In this document: positions 45,186 through 54,927 of the stretch, piece after piece
Layout of the letters: each line of letters begins with the position of its first letter
Numbering within the stretch: the stretch's first letter is position 1
Assembly: GCA_024275415.1 (NCBI GenBank)
Contig: JAJRZD010000005.1
Coordinates: 1 to 62,294, forward strand
Length of the DNA: 62,294 nucleotides
Reading direction: 5' to 3'
Source of the DNA: an archaeon
Lineage (GTDB): Archaea; Asgardarchaeota; Thorarchaeia; Thorarchaeales; Thorarchaeaceae
The notes under the pieces: model-generated
Seen by the model: the letters and a program-made list of their open reading frames with translations, nothing else
Databases searched by the model: none
Told to the model about the DNA's origin: nothing
Program-made: the position numbers and the translations under genes

Positions 45186-47027
45186 TCATGCTAGAATGCT
45201 TAGTACAAGATATGCGATGAATGCCAATCCCCCTGCGATGATTCCTGTCCTCTTCGCAATCTTTGCAGCTTCTGCGACATCCTGTGTCAGCACATCGAAT
45301 CCTTTCTCTCCAAATGTTCTGATCCCCTTTGCTTCGCCGAATGCCAGACCGACCTCGCATTGTGTGAGGTTCTCTTCAGCTCTTGATGTCGCTTGCTTGA
45401 TTGACTCTAATATCTCATCGGGCTTGTATTGTCCCACTGGAGGGTATCCCTTGCTTGATAGGGAAATGGCATTTACGACATGCGTATCGGTAGTAGTCAC
45501 TTCAGCTGTATCGAAACCCATTGACAGAAGGGTTTCCTGAATTCTTTCCCTATATCCTGGCTCGACATTGTTTCCGTCTATGGACACTAGTGCATTCCTT
45601 ACACTGTTGACTTCTAAGATGATTACCGTTATGCCTCCAGGCCCCATCCCTTCCTTTGAGGCGATGTAATCAGGGACGATCTGATGGACTCCTATCGCCA
45701 CTTTCCCTCTCGGATTTCCGAAATTGGATGCTATCGCATCTTTGACTGCCTCGATGTAAGACTCCTCATCAGGATCGCCTGACATAAGGGATACCGCGTC
45801 GTGGTCAATGCAGTTATGTGCGTCTGACAGCGCGACATAGCGTATTCCTGGGGCACTTTCCCGAGCTGTTTCAGCTGCTGCCCTTCCTACCTCAAGCGAT
45901 ATGTCGTCGGTGAACTCTGGGGCACTTGTTGTGATTGCCAGTACATCCTCTCCTACAAAGAATGTCCATACCTTGAATTTCCCATGGTCTGACCAATGAA
46001 GCCCAGATGCTATCTCATGGACTTCAGCACTGCCAATGAGATTATCGATTTCATCGAAAACAATCCGATAGTCCTCCTTGTTCGTCAGGTTCTGGTGATG
46101 TGTGCAGCTACCATGCAGGATAAACGCCTGAACACCATATTTCGTCTTGATGTGCCGGATGATCTCTGAAGGAAGTCCGCTACTACCTATGTCCCTGAAT
46201 GGTCCAGGGTGCACATAAAGAATCACCCCAACGCTGATGAGAGTTTCACCTGACCTGAACACGATAAGTTCCATTGGCACATCTTGTACGACACTTATCT
46301 CCGTGAGTAGGGTTTCCAAGGGTTCTGGATTCTCGACAAGATAGTCATACCCGAATGCCCGTAACAATGCGGGTCCATTTATGCCCAAGTCTCGTTCAAA
46401 TGGCATGCTTACTGATTTGAATATGTGATGGACTGCAATCCCACCGATTACTATTACCACGACAAAGATGATGACCCAGTAATCAGAGAGCGTCAATATC
46501 ATCACGCCCATTGAGGAGAGTGTGCTGATTATAATGGTCCAGACTAATGCGGGCATCATCGCAGCAACAAGATTCCGCACAGGGTGATAGTCACTCAACC
46601 CAGTGACGAGGAATGCAAAGGCAAGATATCCTAGCCCCATCCCAAGAGTCCAGAATTTGACTTCAATATTGGTGGCGAGAATGAAATCAATGATGCCTCC
46701 TAATGTGCCCAAGGAATACCAGAAGATGATGCCGAACTGAACAGACCCCAATGTCCTTCTTGCATCGAGAGGAGACCCTTCTTTTCTGACCAAAGCATAG
46801 AGAATGCCTGACCCTAAGAATGTGGTCACAATCAGCACAACCACATAATAGAAGAATGTTAAGAGTGATTGGCCGGATCCATTCACGATGAATTCCAATA
46901 TTGCTAATATCGATGATGACACCAACGCCATCGCGACCATTCGAATGATGATGCCTCTATAGGTCGGCAGTTGCCAGACCTTGGAATATAGCTTGACCGT
47001 TTCTTTTACTTTGGCTTGCTCGCCCAT
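45186..47027 (-). CDS. DUF2070 membrane protein with histidine-rich soluble domain
   Basis: 613 residues. Six to seven helices in the first 215 residues are followed by a soluble domain with repeated His/Asp sites: HGSCTHHQNLTN near 307, SDAHNCIDHDA near 408, AIGVHQIVP near 456 and TTDTHVVNAI near 520. A last helix is at the end (IIAGGLAFIAYLVLSIL). This is the archaea-specific DUF2070 family, function unknown. The His sites suggest a metallohydrolase on the membrane (inference). ATG 47027 follows GAGGG; TTG 47033 is an alternative. Confidence 0.85.
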   Translation of the reverse strand: MGEQAKVKETVKLYSKVWQLPTYRGIIIRMVAMALVSSSILAILEFIVNGSGQSLLTFFYYVVVLIVTTFLGSGILYALVRKEGSPLDARRTLGSVQFGIIFWYSLGTLGGIIDFILATNIEVKFWTLGMGLGYLAFAFLVTGLSDYHPVRNLVAAMMPALVWTIIISTLSSMGVMILTLSDYWVIIFVVVIVIGGIAVHHIFKSVSMPFERDLGINGPALLRAFGYDYLVENPEPLETLLTEISVVQDVPMELIVFRSGETLISVGVILYVHPGPFRDIGSSGLPSEIIRHIKTKYGVQAFILHGSCTHHQNLTNKEDYRIVFDEIDNLIGSAEVHEIASGLHWSDHGKFKVWTFFVGEDVLAITTSAPEFTDDISLEVGRAAAETARESAPGIRYVALSDAHNCIDHDAVSLMSGDPDEESYIEAVKDAIASNFGNPRGKVAIGVHQIVPDYIASKEGMGPGGITVIILEVNSVRNALVSIDGNNVEPGYRERIQETLLSMGFDTAEVTTTDTHVVNAISLSSKGYPPVGQYKPDEILESIKQATSRAEENLTQCEVGLAFGEAKGIRTFGEKGFDVLTQDVAEAAKIAKRTGIIAGGLAFIAYLVLSILA

Positions 47028-47103
47028 CGACAACCCTCTCGGATTGCCCTAGTCGGGCACCTGAATCTTATCAAACTTACCATCTGTAAGTCCCCTCACC
47101 AGA

Positions 47104-47137
47104 ATATTTATATCACATTCGATAATCGCATTCGATA
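47104..47137 (+). promoter_or_regulatory. padR-exporter promoter with repeated operator
   Basis: ATATTTATAT (47104-47113) is a TATA-like box. Directly downstream CATTCGATA occurs twice (47116-47124 and 47129-47137), with CGATAATCG as a perfect palindrome across the first copy. The repeats cover the expected transcription start, which fits autorepression by the PadR protein encoded next. Confidence 0.55.
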
Positions 47138-47160
47138 TTAGATGTCCATGAGCTGATATA

Positions 47161-47703
47161 ATGCCCTCTGACAAAGCCCCTCACGAAGAATGTCCCGATA
47201 TGCGGATGCCTCATTCCATGCCTAGAGGGTTCCTTCGGTTGGTTCTCCTTGGACTACTAAAGGGGCGAGAGTTGTCAGGGATGGACATTATGAGAATTCT
47301 TGCAGAACGTACAGATGGTATATGGCAGCCCAGCCCGGGTTCGATCTATCCATTGCTTGCGTCCTTGGAAGATAATGGGGCGATTGAAGTGGCAAGGACA
47401 GAAGGTCGCTCAAAGATATACCGGCTGTCAAAGCAAGGTTTGGGACAACTACGTGCTGCTTTCAAGAAGAAGGGAGCTCTGAGCGAGAAGGCCAATATGG
47501 GGCCCAGGTTATGGGAGAAGCTCCTAGACCCCGTTGAAAGGGCCCGCTTCAATGTAATGGTTTTCACACACCATCTGAGCTCATTGGAAAGCATCCTTGA
47601 CCGACTTACCACTCGACAGAAGCAGAAGCTGTTGAGTCATCTGGAACAGATGTCGGATCACCTAACAACCATCATTGAACATCTTAAGAAGGAGAATCAA
47701 TAG
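47161..47703 (+). CDS. PadR-family transcriptional regulator
   Basis: 180 residues. The winged helix follows the PadR plan: RGFLRLVLLGLLKGRELSGMDIMRIL, WQPSPGSIYPLLASLEDNGAIEV, GRSKIYRLSKQGLGQL. A C-terminal dimer helix region (MVFTHHLSSLESILDRL) ends the protein. PadR repressors usually control drug exporters and themselves. The gene abuts two ABC exporter genes, with no gap, and has tandem operator-like repeats at its promoter. Effector unknown. Confidence 0.9.
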   Translation: MPSDKAPHEECPDMRMPHSMPRGFLRLVLLGLLKGRELSGMDIMRILAERTDGIWQPSPGSIYPLLASLEDNGAIEVARTEGRSKIYRLSKQGLGQLRAAFKKKGALSEKANMGPRLWEKLLDPVERARFNVMVFTHHLSSLESILDRLTTRQKQKLLSHLEQMSDHLTTIIEHLKKENQ

Positions 47704-49560
47704 ATGACCAAAAGCACTCACCAAGAACAAGTAGTAAAATGTAGCCCCCTCCGGTACATGTTCGGAGGTCTCATTAAACATCCATTGTCAATTACCTTCG
47801 CCACGATTCTTACTGTTGTATCCACATTGTTGTTAACAATCCCGACATTGATCATTGGTTGGGCAATCGATGAGCTGAAAGATGCTGGGTTAAGCGAGCA
47901 ATTCGTCTTCTATGTCTGGACAATAATAGCTCTCGCGTTGATATACATGGCTCTCTATTTTCTGGTCGGATACGTCTGGGCCGTTGTCACTCTTCAGTGG
48001 GAGCGTGATGCCAGACAGGACTTCTTTGAGGCGTTACAGGAGTTCAGTATGTCTTTCCATGATGAGGTCGATAGCAAGCGGCTCCTTTCAGTTGCGATGC
48101 AGGATATTAACTGGGTACGCCTGTCATTGAATCCGGCACTGCGGAACATCATAGGCGCGCTCGCCTCTATCGTAATAACAATTGTATTCTTGGGCGCGAT
48201 AGACCAGTCCCCTGGACTAGTCACATTCTTTGTCATTCCTTTCTTCAACGTCAAAGTTGGCATGTTCACGGTAATCATGCTTACTGGAATACCTCTCTAT
48301 CTCTGGTTCGCGTACCGATATGCAAATGCTGTTGAACCAGTCAGACGTAAACGCTCTGAAGATATTGAAACCTTGACATCGATGTCCCAAGGTGTGTTCC
48401 GCGGGATTGAGGTAGTCCGGGCATTTGGCAAAGAGGACGAAGAGAAGCGCAAGTTCAAAGATGCCAGCAAGCAGTATGAGAGGATTGTGGCAAAGGAAGG
48501 CAAGCTAGCAGCATTCTATATTCCTGCACTCGTGTTGATTGCAATGACTACCATTGCTTTCCTGTACGGCGGATTTGCCACATGGTCTCTCCAGATCACT
48601 CAAGGCACCATGATCCAGATACTGGGGTTACTTGTAGCACTAGAGGCGATGAACTTTTTCTTACCACGAATGCTGTTGGTGCTTAGAGGTGGATTTGTGA
48701 ATGCAGCGCGTATAGTCGATATCCTTTCTTGGAAAGACCCATTGATTGAGCCCGAGCAGGAAGCAGGAAGTGTTGAATGGCTGGGTGACATAACATTCGA
48801 GAATGTGAGTTTCACCTATAACAACCCCAACGGTTCGACAGACCACTATGCGCTGAAGGAGTTGAGCATTACTATCCCTGGAGGATCCCGTGTCGCTCTG
48901 ATTGGTGGTCCCGGGGGTGGCAAATCGACCCTTCTCAAATTACTCCTAAGATTGTACGACCCCACAATGGGCACGATTCGTATTGGAGGGACAGACCTGA
49001 GGGATATAACGACAAAGACAGTTCGGGATAATGTGGGACTTGTAGAGCAGGATATCTTCCTTTTCAGGATGAGTGTCCATGATAACATTGCCTTTGGCCG
49101 TACTGATGCAACCCGTGAAGAGGTCGAAGAAGCTGCCAAGAGAGCTCAAGCACATGAGTTCATCATTGAGATGGAGGACGGCTATGACACAATCATCGGT
49201 GAACGAGGGATGACGCTGAGTGGTGGACAGCGCCAGAGACTTGCGATCGCAAGAGCGCTGGTTCAAGACCCAAAGATACTACTTCTGGACGACTCGGTGA
49301 GCGCAGTTGACGCACAGACAGAGTTTTTGATGAGAAAGGCATTGGATGAGGTGATGGTTGGAAGAACCAGCATCACCGTGACCCAGCGACTAAGGACGCT
49401 CATCGAATCTGACCTCGTGATAATACTTGACAAAGGAAGACTCATCGCTGCTGGCTGTCATGAGGACCTGTTAAGAGAATCAGACCACTATCGCAGGATC
49501 TTCGAACGCCTCCCGGGAGCGCAGGCACTTCTGGCTAGTACTTCTGGAGGTGTTCGCTAG
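47704..49560 (+). CDS. Heterodimeric ABC exporter subunit A (degenerate ATP site)
   Basis: 618 residues: six-helix membrane domain (30-320) and an NBD. Walker A is GGPGGGKST, the signature LSGGQRQRLA. Walker B reads ILLLDDSVSAVD, with Asp in place of the catalytic Glu, and the switch His is Gln in TVTQRLRT. This is the degenerate-site NBD of asymmetric exporters such as TmrAB and BmrCD. It is a lipid, drug or peptide exporter with unknown substrate. It starts right after padR and its stop overlaps the start of subunit B. Confidence 0.92.
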   Translation: MTKSTHQEQVVKCSPLRYMFGGLIKHPLSITFATILTVVSTLLLTIPTLIIGWAIDELKDAGLSEQFVFYVWTIIALALIYMALYFLVGYVWAVVTLQWERDARQDFFEALQEFSMSFHDEVDSKRLLSVAMQDINWVRLSLNPALRNIIGALASIVITIVFLGAIDQSPGLVTFFVIPFFNVKVGMFTVIMLTGIPLYLWFAYRYANAVEPVRRKRSEDIETLTSMSQGVFRGIEVVRAFGKEDEEKRKFKDASKQYERIVAKEGKLAAFYIPALVLIAMTTIAFLYGGFATWSLQITQGTMIQILGLLVALEAMNFFLPRMLLVLRGGFVNAARIVDILSWKDPLIEPEQEAGSVEWLGDITFENVSFTYNNPNGSTDHYALKELSITIPGGSRVALIGGPGGGKSTLLKLLLRLYDPTMGTIRIGGTDLRDITTKTVRDNVGLVEQDIFLFRMSVHDNIAFGRTDATREEVEEAAKRAQAHEFIIEMEDGYDTIIGERGMTLSGGQRQRLAIARALVQDPKILLLDDSVSAVDAQTEFLMRKALDEVMVGRTSITVTQRLRTLIESDLVIILDKGRLIAAGCHEDLLRESDHYRRIFERLPGAQALLASTSGGVR

Positions 49561-51614
49561 TGGCGATGCGTGGGCATGGCCCGGGAGGCATGATGGCTAA
49601 GAAAGAGGCGAGGAGCCGTCCTGTTAGACTGCTTCTCAGAAGAATGTTTGGCTATCTGGGAAAGTTCAAACGGATAGTTGCCATTGGTGCGGTCTTCTCA
49701 CTTGTGGCAACAGTGGTATCTATCATTAGTCCAATCGTGCTTCAGGTCGGTATTGATGCCGCCCTTGTGGAGAGTAGCACGTTCCAAACGATTTTCCAGT
49801 TGACGCTTCTGTACGTGTTTCTAAAGACACTATCTTGGATTCTCAACAGCGTCAACACATGGATCCTTGCTGACGCACAAGCTGGGCTTGTTCAGAAGGT
49901 TCAGGAGGATGTCTTCGACCATCTTGTGGAAGCAGACCTGTCCTATCACAAGTCCGAACAAAGCGGGAATGTCACATCACGTGTCACGACCGATGTGGTT
50001 TCTCTTGCCACGGGGATTCAGGTGATTATCGATTTCTCTGCTCAAGTGCTCATGCTGGTTTCTACATTCATCGTGCTATGGCTAGTGGCACCATTGATCG
50101 CATTGACATCGCTAGTGGTCGTCCCTGGTGTGATTCTCATAACCGCACTCTTTGGCACTGTTGGACAAAGAATCATGCTTGCATCTCAAAGGGCATATGG
50201 CAAGGTTTCAGGTCAAATTGCAGAGAACCTGAGTGGAATTCATGTTGCAAAGGCGTTCAACAGGGAAACAGAACTAGCAAAGGAGATGAGTGAACTAAAT
50301 CAGCAAGCGTACCACCATGGGTTCAAATTCATGATACTAATGAGTGCGCTGCAGCCTCTAGTCCGAGGTATTGGTCTGTTTGGTGTTGCGGCAATTCTCT
50401 TTGTAGGAGGGTCTCTTGCTGTAGGCACTCTTGCATTGCTTACGCCTGGACAGGTGTTCCTTGGCGTACTGCTTGTCGGACGGTTTATGTGGCCATTGTT
50501 GTTTCTCTCTATGATGTTTGCTCAGGTGCAGTCATCATTGGCTGCAATGGATCGTATCTCCGATGTACTCGACTCGAAACGAGCAATTGTTGATTCCCCG
50601 GATGCAGTTCCCCTGAAGGATGAGAGTGACGGGATCATTTTTGACGATGTGACATTCTCCTATGTAGACAATGTACAGGTGCTAAAGAATGTCAGTTTCA
50701 CGGTTCAACCAGGGGAGCTTGTAGCGATTGTCGGTCATACAGGTGCTGGAAAGACTACCATTGCTGCGTTGGTTAACCGATTCTATGACCCCGATTCTGG
50801 GAATATCTACATTGGTAACCAGAGTCTGCGTGAGATTACACTCGCATCATTGCATGATAATGTGTCCCTCATCCCACAGGAGCCGTATCTTTTTGATGGC
50901 ACGATCATGGAAAACATCCGCTACGGGAATCCTGATGCCTCTGATGAGGAAATCATTAGTCTGTGTAAGATGATTGGAGCTAACGAGTTCATCGAGGTTC
51001 TTGCTGATGGGTATGATACCCTCATTCTTGAGAGCGGTAAGAACCTGAGCGCTGGCCAACGTCAGATGATCACTATTGCTCGAACCATGCTTGCTAATCC
51101 CAAGATACTCATCCTCGATGAGGCCACGAGTCGTCTGGACGCCTATAGCGAGTCACTGGTTCAGGAAGCCCAGTCAAGGCTTTTTGCAGGTAGGACTACC
51201 ATCGTCATCGCACATAGGTTGACGACAATTGCAAATGCATCTCGAATCTTCGTGTTTGACCACGGGGAACTTATCGAGGAAGGAACTCATGAGGAGTTGT
51301 TGGCACAGGATGGCACCTTCAGGGCACTCTACGAAACTTATTATGCACATCAGGGCATCGAGGAGCTGACAGAGGAAATCGCCGACCATGCTCGCTCTGA
51401 GGTGTCCAAGATCGAACAAAGGGAAATTCCATCTCTAGGGATGGGTATGAGTGCTAGCATGATGGGTGGCATGTCCCCAATGGGTGGTTTCCCAGACCCA
51501 AAAAAGATGGTCGAGATGCTGAAGAAAGTCCCTCCGGATGAACGTGGACACATGTTAGAGATGATGCCTCCACACATACGCGAAAAGGTCATACGCTATC
51601 TGAATGATGAGTAG
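49560..51614 (+). CDS. Heterodimeric ABC exporter subunit B (consensus ATP site)
   Basis: 684 residues. A glycine-rich N-tail (MAMRGHGPGGMM), six membrane helices (40-335) and an NBD with Walker A GHTGAGKTT, Walker B ILILDEATSRLD with the catalytic Glu, and the switch His in IVIAHRLTT. The signature is LSAGQ instead of LSGGQ, as expected for the subunit facing the degenerate site. About 85 residues follow the NBD, with a Met-rich stretch (GMGMSASMMGGMSPMGG) and a helical end. The start is GTG 49560 after GGAGGTG, or ATG 49566. Confidence 0.92.
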   Translation: MAMRGHGPGGMMAKKEARSRPVRLLLRRMFGYLGKFKRIVAIGAVFSLVATVVSIISPIVLQVGIDAALVESSTFQTIFQLTLLYVFLKTLSWILNSVNTWILADAQAGLVQKVQEDVFDHLVEADLSYHKSEQSGNVTSRVTTDVVSLATGIQVIIDFSAQVLMLVSTFIVLWLVAPLIALTSLVVVPGVILITALFGTVGQRIMLASQRAYGKVSGQIAENLSGIHVAKAFNRETELAKEMSELNQQAYHHGFKFMILMSALQPLVRGIGLFGVAAILFVGGSLAVGTLALLTPGQVFLGVLLVGRFMWPLLFLSMMFAQVQSSLAAMDRISDVLDSKRAIVDSPDAVPLKDESDGIIFDDVTFSYVDNVQVLKNVSFTVQPGELVAIVGHTGAGKTTIAALVNRFYDPDSGNIYIGNQSLREITLASLHDNVSLIPQEPYLFDGTIMENIRYGNPDASDEEIISLCKMIGANEFIEVLADGYDTLILESGKNLSAGQRQMITIARTMLANPKILILDEATSRLDAYSESLVQEAQSRLFAGRTTIVIAHRLTTIANASRIFVFDHGELIEEGTHEELLAQDGTFRALYETYYAHQGIEELTEEIADHARSEVSKIEQREIPSLGMGMSASMMGGMSPMGGFPDPKKMVEMLKKVPPDERGHMLEMMPPHIREKVIRYLNDE

Positions 51615-51617
51615 GTG

Positions 51618-52403
51618 CTACGTGATCGTTCTTATGCGTTCACTCCCGCTCTTCACTAAAAGGAGTGAGAGCCCTATCACCCAGTAGGCGATTGCTCCTG
51701 TCAACTGAAGGATTGGGGAGGAAAACTGAGGGATTACAAAGCACCATGCTATCATTCTAACCAATAGCAGAACCGTCCCGATGAAGGAAAGAATAACAGG
51801 AATGCCAAGATACCCTTTCCTGAAGTGATATCCGATTATCAGCTGGCTGACCAGAATGGCGGTCAGTGCAATCTCGATTGGGATTACAATAAGAAGGTAG
51901 TTGCATACAATGGAGCCAGTAAGTAGGATATACACAAGACCTCCCAAATACGGGAGTGTGGAGAAAACCAGTATCAGTGGGATGACAAGATATTTTTCAG
52001 AAAAGTAAAGTACCGTGTTCGCTGTGTATAGGTAGTGTAATGTCCCTTCGACCCACAAGAGAATCCCAATTAGCAATACCACTCCAATTGCAAGCTGGTA
52101 CGCATCAAGCACGTAAAGGGATCCTGTAATAATGGCCGCACTTTCAGCGATGGCAAAAAAGAGAAGTGCTATTGCGATGCGCGAGTGCATAGATTCGAAT
52201 CTGTCATCTGCTGAACCACCATCTACCAAATGGGAGGTCAGGCTAATGCCTGCGACCACCCATGCTGTCAGGAACGTAGTGCCCGCAACAAGCATGGACA
52301 TAATGTCCTGATTCCCAGACACAATGCCAATAACAGACCCAAGAGGAATCAGTATCCCCAGAACAAGGAACGGCGCATGTTGCTTCTTCATCTGGCGATA
52401 CAA
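51618..52403 (-). CDS. Membrane protein with about eight helices
   Basis: 261 residues, almost wholly hydrophobic, with helices separated by short loops: FLVLGILIPLGSVIGIV, FLTAWVVAGISL, IAIALLFFAIAESAAII, GVVLLIGILLWV and others. Conserved small and aromatic residues occur, but no transporter motif. TTG 52403 lies 7 nt after AAGGAGG. It may be in one unit with the longin-like gene starting at 53671, 74 bp upstream, and could be its membrane partner (inference). Confidence 0.6.
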   Translation of the reverse strand: MYRQMKKQHAPFLVLGILIPLGSVIGIVSGNQDIMSMLVAGTTFLTAWVVAGISLTSHLVDGGSADDRFESMHSRIAIALLFFAIAESAAIITGSLYVLDAYQLAIGVVLLIGILLWVEGTLHYLYTANTVLYFSEKYLVIPLILVFSTLPYLGGLVYILLTGSIVCNYLLIVIPIEIALTAILVSQLIIGYHFRKGYLGIPVILSFIGTVLLLVRMIAWCFVIPQFSSPILQLTGAIAYWVIGLSLLLVKSGSERIRTIT

Positions 52404-52477
52404 TCACTGTCCTCCTTGGGTTATGACCTTCACTCTTTGATTTGTGTGTTATGTTTTTGTTGACATCATTTGACCTA

Positions 52478-53671
52478 TCACATTGTAAGCTGGTTCCACT
52501 GTACATTCTGAGATATCTTCGGATACACCTGCTTGAGCTCGTGCATGACCTTTGAAATAATCGTGTTCGTAGGCTCTGAGCCAATCAGAATGCTTATTCT
52601 TTTCGTGATGAACTGCATCAAAGCTCTTAAACCATCACTGAGGATATCAGGCAGGATCTTGCCTTTAGTGGCAGCACTGGAAAGGGAACTACGAACCACC
52701 ACATCAATGTCCTCTTCGAGATCGACGAAGGAAAGCCAAGTGTATGTGTCCATCAATGCGTTACGTGACTCCACGAATATGTTCCGTGTCATCTTGTTCC
52801 CTAGCAGTCTTGCGCAGTTGGACAGGATCTCCTGTAGCACACTCGAATGTTGTACCAGAGTGGCTTGTGCCTCCGATACCCTCTCTACCGCATCCTTTTC
52901 CGCAAGCATGGCTATCTCGTCAAGGAACCTTCGCAGGTCACGGGTCTTGACTTTCTCAGCAGCTATCGCGAGGGGTGTTTCTCCATCGAGTTCACTGAGC
53001 GCAGCCGTGGTTTCTGGAGAAACCCCATCGATGACCTTCTCAGTCCTCTCTAAAGAGGTTGTTTGATAGATGTCCTCTGGTCTGACCGGATTGGTAAGCA
53101 CCACTGCCTTTTCCCAAATTGCGTTTGCAACAATGTTCATTGCGACCTCCAAAGGTATCTCAAGGAACTCAGCTGCTTCTCTCACAGAGATAGTTTCCGG
53201 AAGGAGCTTCAGGAATGAGTCCACTTCTGGGTTTTTTACATAAAGATCCCAATTCAGCTTCTGGCGAATAACACTGTCGGGCTTTACCTGGTCTAAGAGT
53301 AGCTCATCGATTACATGTTTCTCGTATCTGCTGTAGACTGCCAAGTCAATGTCGACCCAGCGTAGCAGATTGAATTGTTCCTCGAAGATCTCAATAAGTC
53401 GCCTAAGCTTGTCTCGTAGGATTTCATCATCCATTGACGCGCTGAGCGCACCGATCGTCCATTCTCCAAACTCCACCAGGATCTTGTAGTCCGTGCCTTC
53501 GAACGCCCGCGCTCGTGATGAAATCGATTGGTTCGCCTCGTCGAAGAACGAGGTCATGGCACTGATGAATGAGGAGATGAGGTCTGGGTCGAAGATTGCG
53601 TCAGTGAAATCCTTATGATACATGCATAGACCTGTTTCTCGCTTGATTATGTACAGGCTCTTGATGTTCAT
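52478..53671 (-). CDS. Longin-like domain plus winged-helix-like protein
   Basis: 397 residues. The first 100 follow the window's recurring domain: SLYIIKRETGLCMYH, DPDLISSFISAMTSFFDE, YKILVEFGEWTIGAL and a final long helix LRRLIEIFEEQFNLL. Residues 150-195 look like a winged helix (VREAAEFLEIPLEVAMNIVANA), as in the cytosolic part of the giant receptor. The rest is a long helical region with several coiled stretches. No membrane helix. It would be a cytosolic regulator or adaptor; function unknown. ATG 53671 opens the longin-like domain directly. Confidence 0.65.
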   Translation of the reverse strand: MNIKSLYIIKRETGLCMYHKDFTDAIFDPDLISSFISAMTSFFDEANQSISSRARAFEGTDYKILVEFGEWTIGALSASMDDEILRDKLRRLIEIFEEQFNLLRWVDIDLAVYSRYEKHVIDELLLDQVKPDSVIRQKLNWDLYVKNPEVDSFLKLLPETISVREAAEFLEIPLEVAMNIVANAIWEKAVVLTNPVRPEDIYQTTSLERTEKVIDGVSPETTAALSELDGETPLAIAAEKVKTRDLRRFLDEIAMLAEKDAVERVSEAQATLVQHSSVLQEILSNCARLLGNKMTRNIFVESRNALMDTYTWLSFVDLEEDIDVVVRSSLSSAATKGKILPDILSDGLRALMQFITKRISILIGSEPTNTIISKVMHELKQVYPKISQNVQWNQLTM

Positions 53672-53819
53672 CGGGGGTCTTCATCTCGCTTACTCGCTCT
53701 GACCGTTTTGCGTGCAGTCCCATTCAATGATAGTACATGGAATACGGAGTTTTAATCTTATTAGGGATGTACCTCGAAATCTATAAGGCTCACAAGACCC
53801 CCAATGTCGGGATGACATC

Positions 53820-54428
53820 ATGACAGAGGAAGACCTTAGCATCCACTGTCCCTCTTGTGGATCTACCAAGTTCCAAGTGTCCTCGCTGCTCTACAATGTG
53901 CCATATTTCAATGAGATTGCCATGTTCACCATGAAATGTCCTGACTGCAATTTCAGTCACAATGATGTCTTCTCAGCAGAAGAACGACCTCCACTGAGAT
54001 GGACACTGGTAGTGGATCGTCCTGCTCTCTTGAAGACGCGGGTCATCCGTTCAGGATCCGGAACCATCCGTTTCCCCGAGTTTGGCATTGACATCGAACC
54101 GGGTCCCACCGCGGAATCCTATATATCAAATGTTGAAGGGGTTCTGTTTCGGACTCGTCCGGTCGTTGAGGCAGCTATCAGGTTCACCGAGGTTGCTAAG
54201 GAGAAAGAACGGGGTCAGGAGATTCTTGACATGATCATAGCAGCTATCAAAGGGGAGTTCACTTTCACTATGATAATTGAGGATCCGATGGGCATGAGCG
54301 GCATCCTCCCAGAGGACATGCGTCTGGTGAAGCGAGAGGAACTGTCAATTGAAGAGGCATCCCTGCTGCGCGGAGCTCCTGCATGGCTTTCCATTGCTCG
54401 GGATCAATATCAAGAGCGTAAGGGTTAA
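53820..54428 (+). CDS. ZPR1-type zinc-finger protein
   Basis: 202 residues. The zinc finger CPSCGSTKF-x(n)-CPDCNFSHNDV at 10-52 is followed by the double-psi-like beta domain (TRVIRSGSGTIRFPEFGIDIEPG, YISNVEGVL), which is the single ZPR1 repeat of archaea. Eukaryotic ZPR1 assists EF-1A folding; the archaeal role is not settled. Start ATG 53820, with a TATA-like TTTTAATCTTA near 53750. A T-run follows the stop. Confidence 0.9.
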   Translation: MTEEDLSIHCPSCGSTKFQVSSLLYNVPYFNEIAMFTMKCPDCNFSHNDVFSAEERPPLRWTLVVDRPALLKTRVIRSGSGTIRFPEFGIDIEPGPTAESYISNVEGVLFRTRPVVEAAIRFTEVAKEKERGQEILDMIIAAIKGEFTFTMIIEDPMGMSGILPEDMRLVKREELSIEEASLLRGAPAWLSIARDQYQERKG

Positions 54429-54459
54429 AACAGGGTCGCGCAGTTTTTTCGTTACTTGT

Positions 54460-54536
54460 GGGCCGGTAGATTAGCCCGGCAGATCGTCTGGTTTGCATCC
54501 AGAAGGCCGCGAGTTCAAATCTCGCCCGGTCCACCA
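54460..54536 (+). tRNA. tRNA-Ala (anticodon TGC)
   Basis: A full cloverleaf: acceptor GGGCCGG with CCGGTCC, D stem GATT/GATC, anticodon stem TCTGG/CCAGA around loop TTTGCAT, T stem GCGAG/CTCGC with loop TTCAAAT. Position 3:70 is G:U, the alanine identity pair. A73 and an encoded CCA (54534-54536) follow. A TTAAAA box about 30 nt upstream may be its promoter. Confidence 0.95.
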
Positions 54537-54927
54537 TTTCTTGTTCTGGAATGACATTGTAATGCTGCATGTTTGCTCTGTTATCTTTTCACTCAAATGA
54601 CAGGAACCACAGTATCACTTGGTGGCGGATTCAAAGGTGGGAGCGGTTCAATTCCGGGAGCAGACGTCTGTTGTCCACGAAGGTCGGAAATGTGGGTTCG
54701 AAAGTTGGAATTGTGTCGCCTTCATGTCCTAAATATGCTTTCAAACTATTCACTAATAGGACTTTTCTCATGATGATTCAAGGACTGTTCGATTTCGTAC
54801 AGGCTTTCTATATCTGTTAGCAACCCTTAAGAGGGGTACTTCTTGGCTCTGTTACCAAATTACACCAGAAGCTAGGCCCTGATAATATGCAGAGTGCCTA
54901 GACAAATCGGGTGGTGAACATAACAAA
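54537..54927. other. 391-bp gap between tRNA-Ala and hppA
   Basis: No convincing gene. Short frames at 54569 and 54573 have no family look or ribosome site. GATAATATG near 54880 and GGTGGTGAAC just before 54928 are a plausible TATA box and ribosome site for hppA. Confidence 0.4.

Noticed and set aside
54630..54720. T-arm-like sequences GGTTCAATTCC and GGTTCGAAA that could suggest further tRNAs
   Set aside because: No acceptor or anticodon stem can be paired around them.
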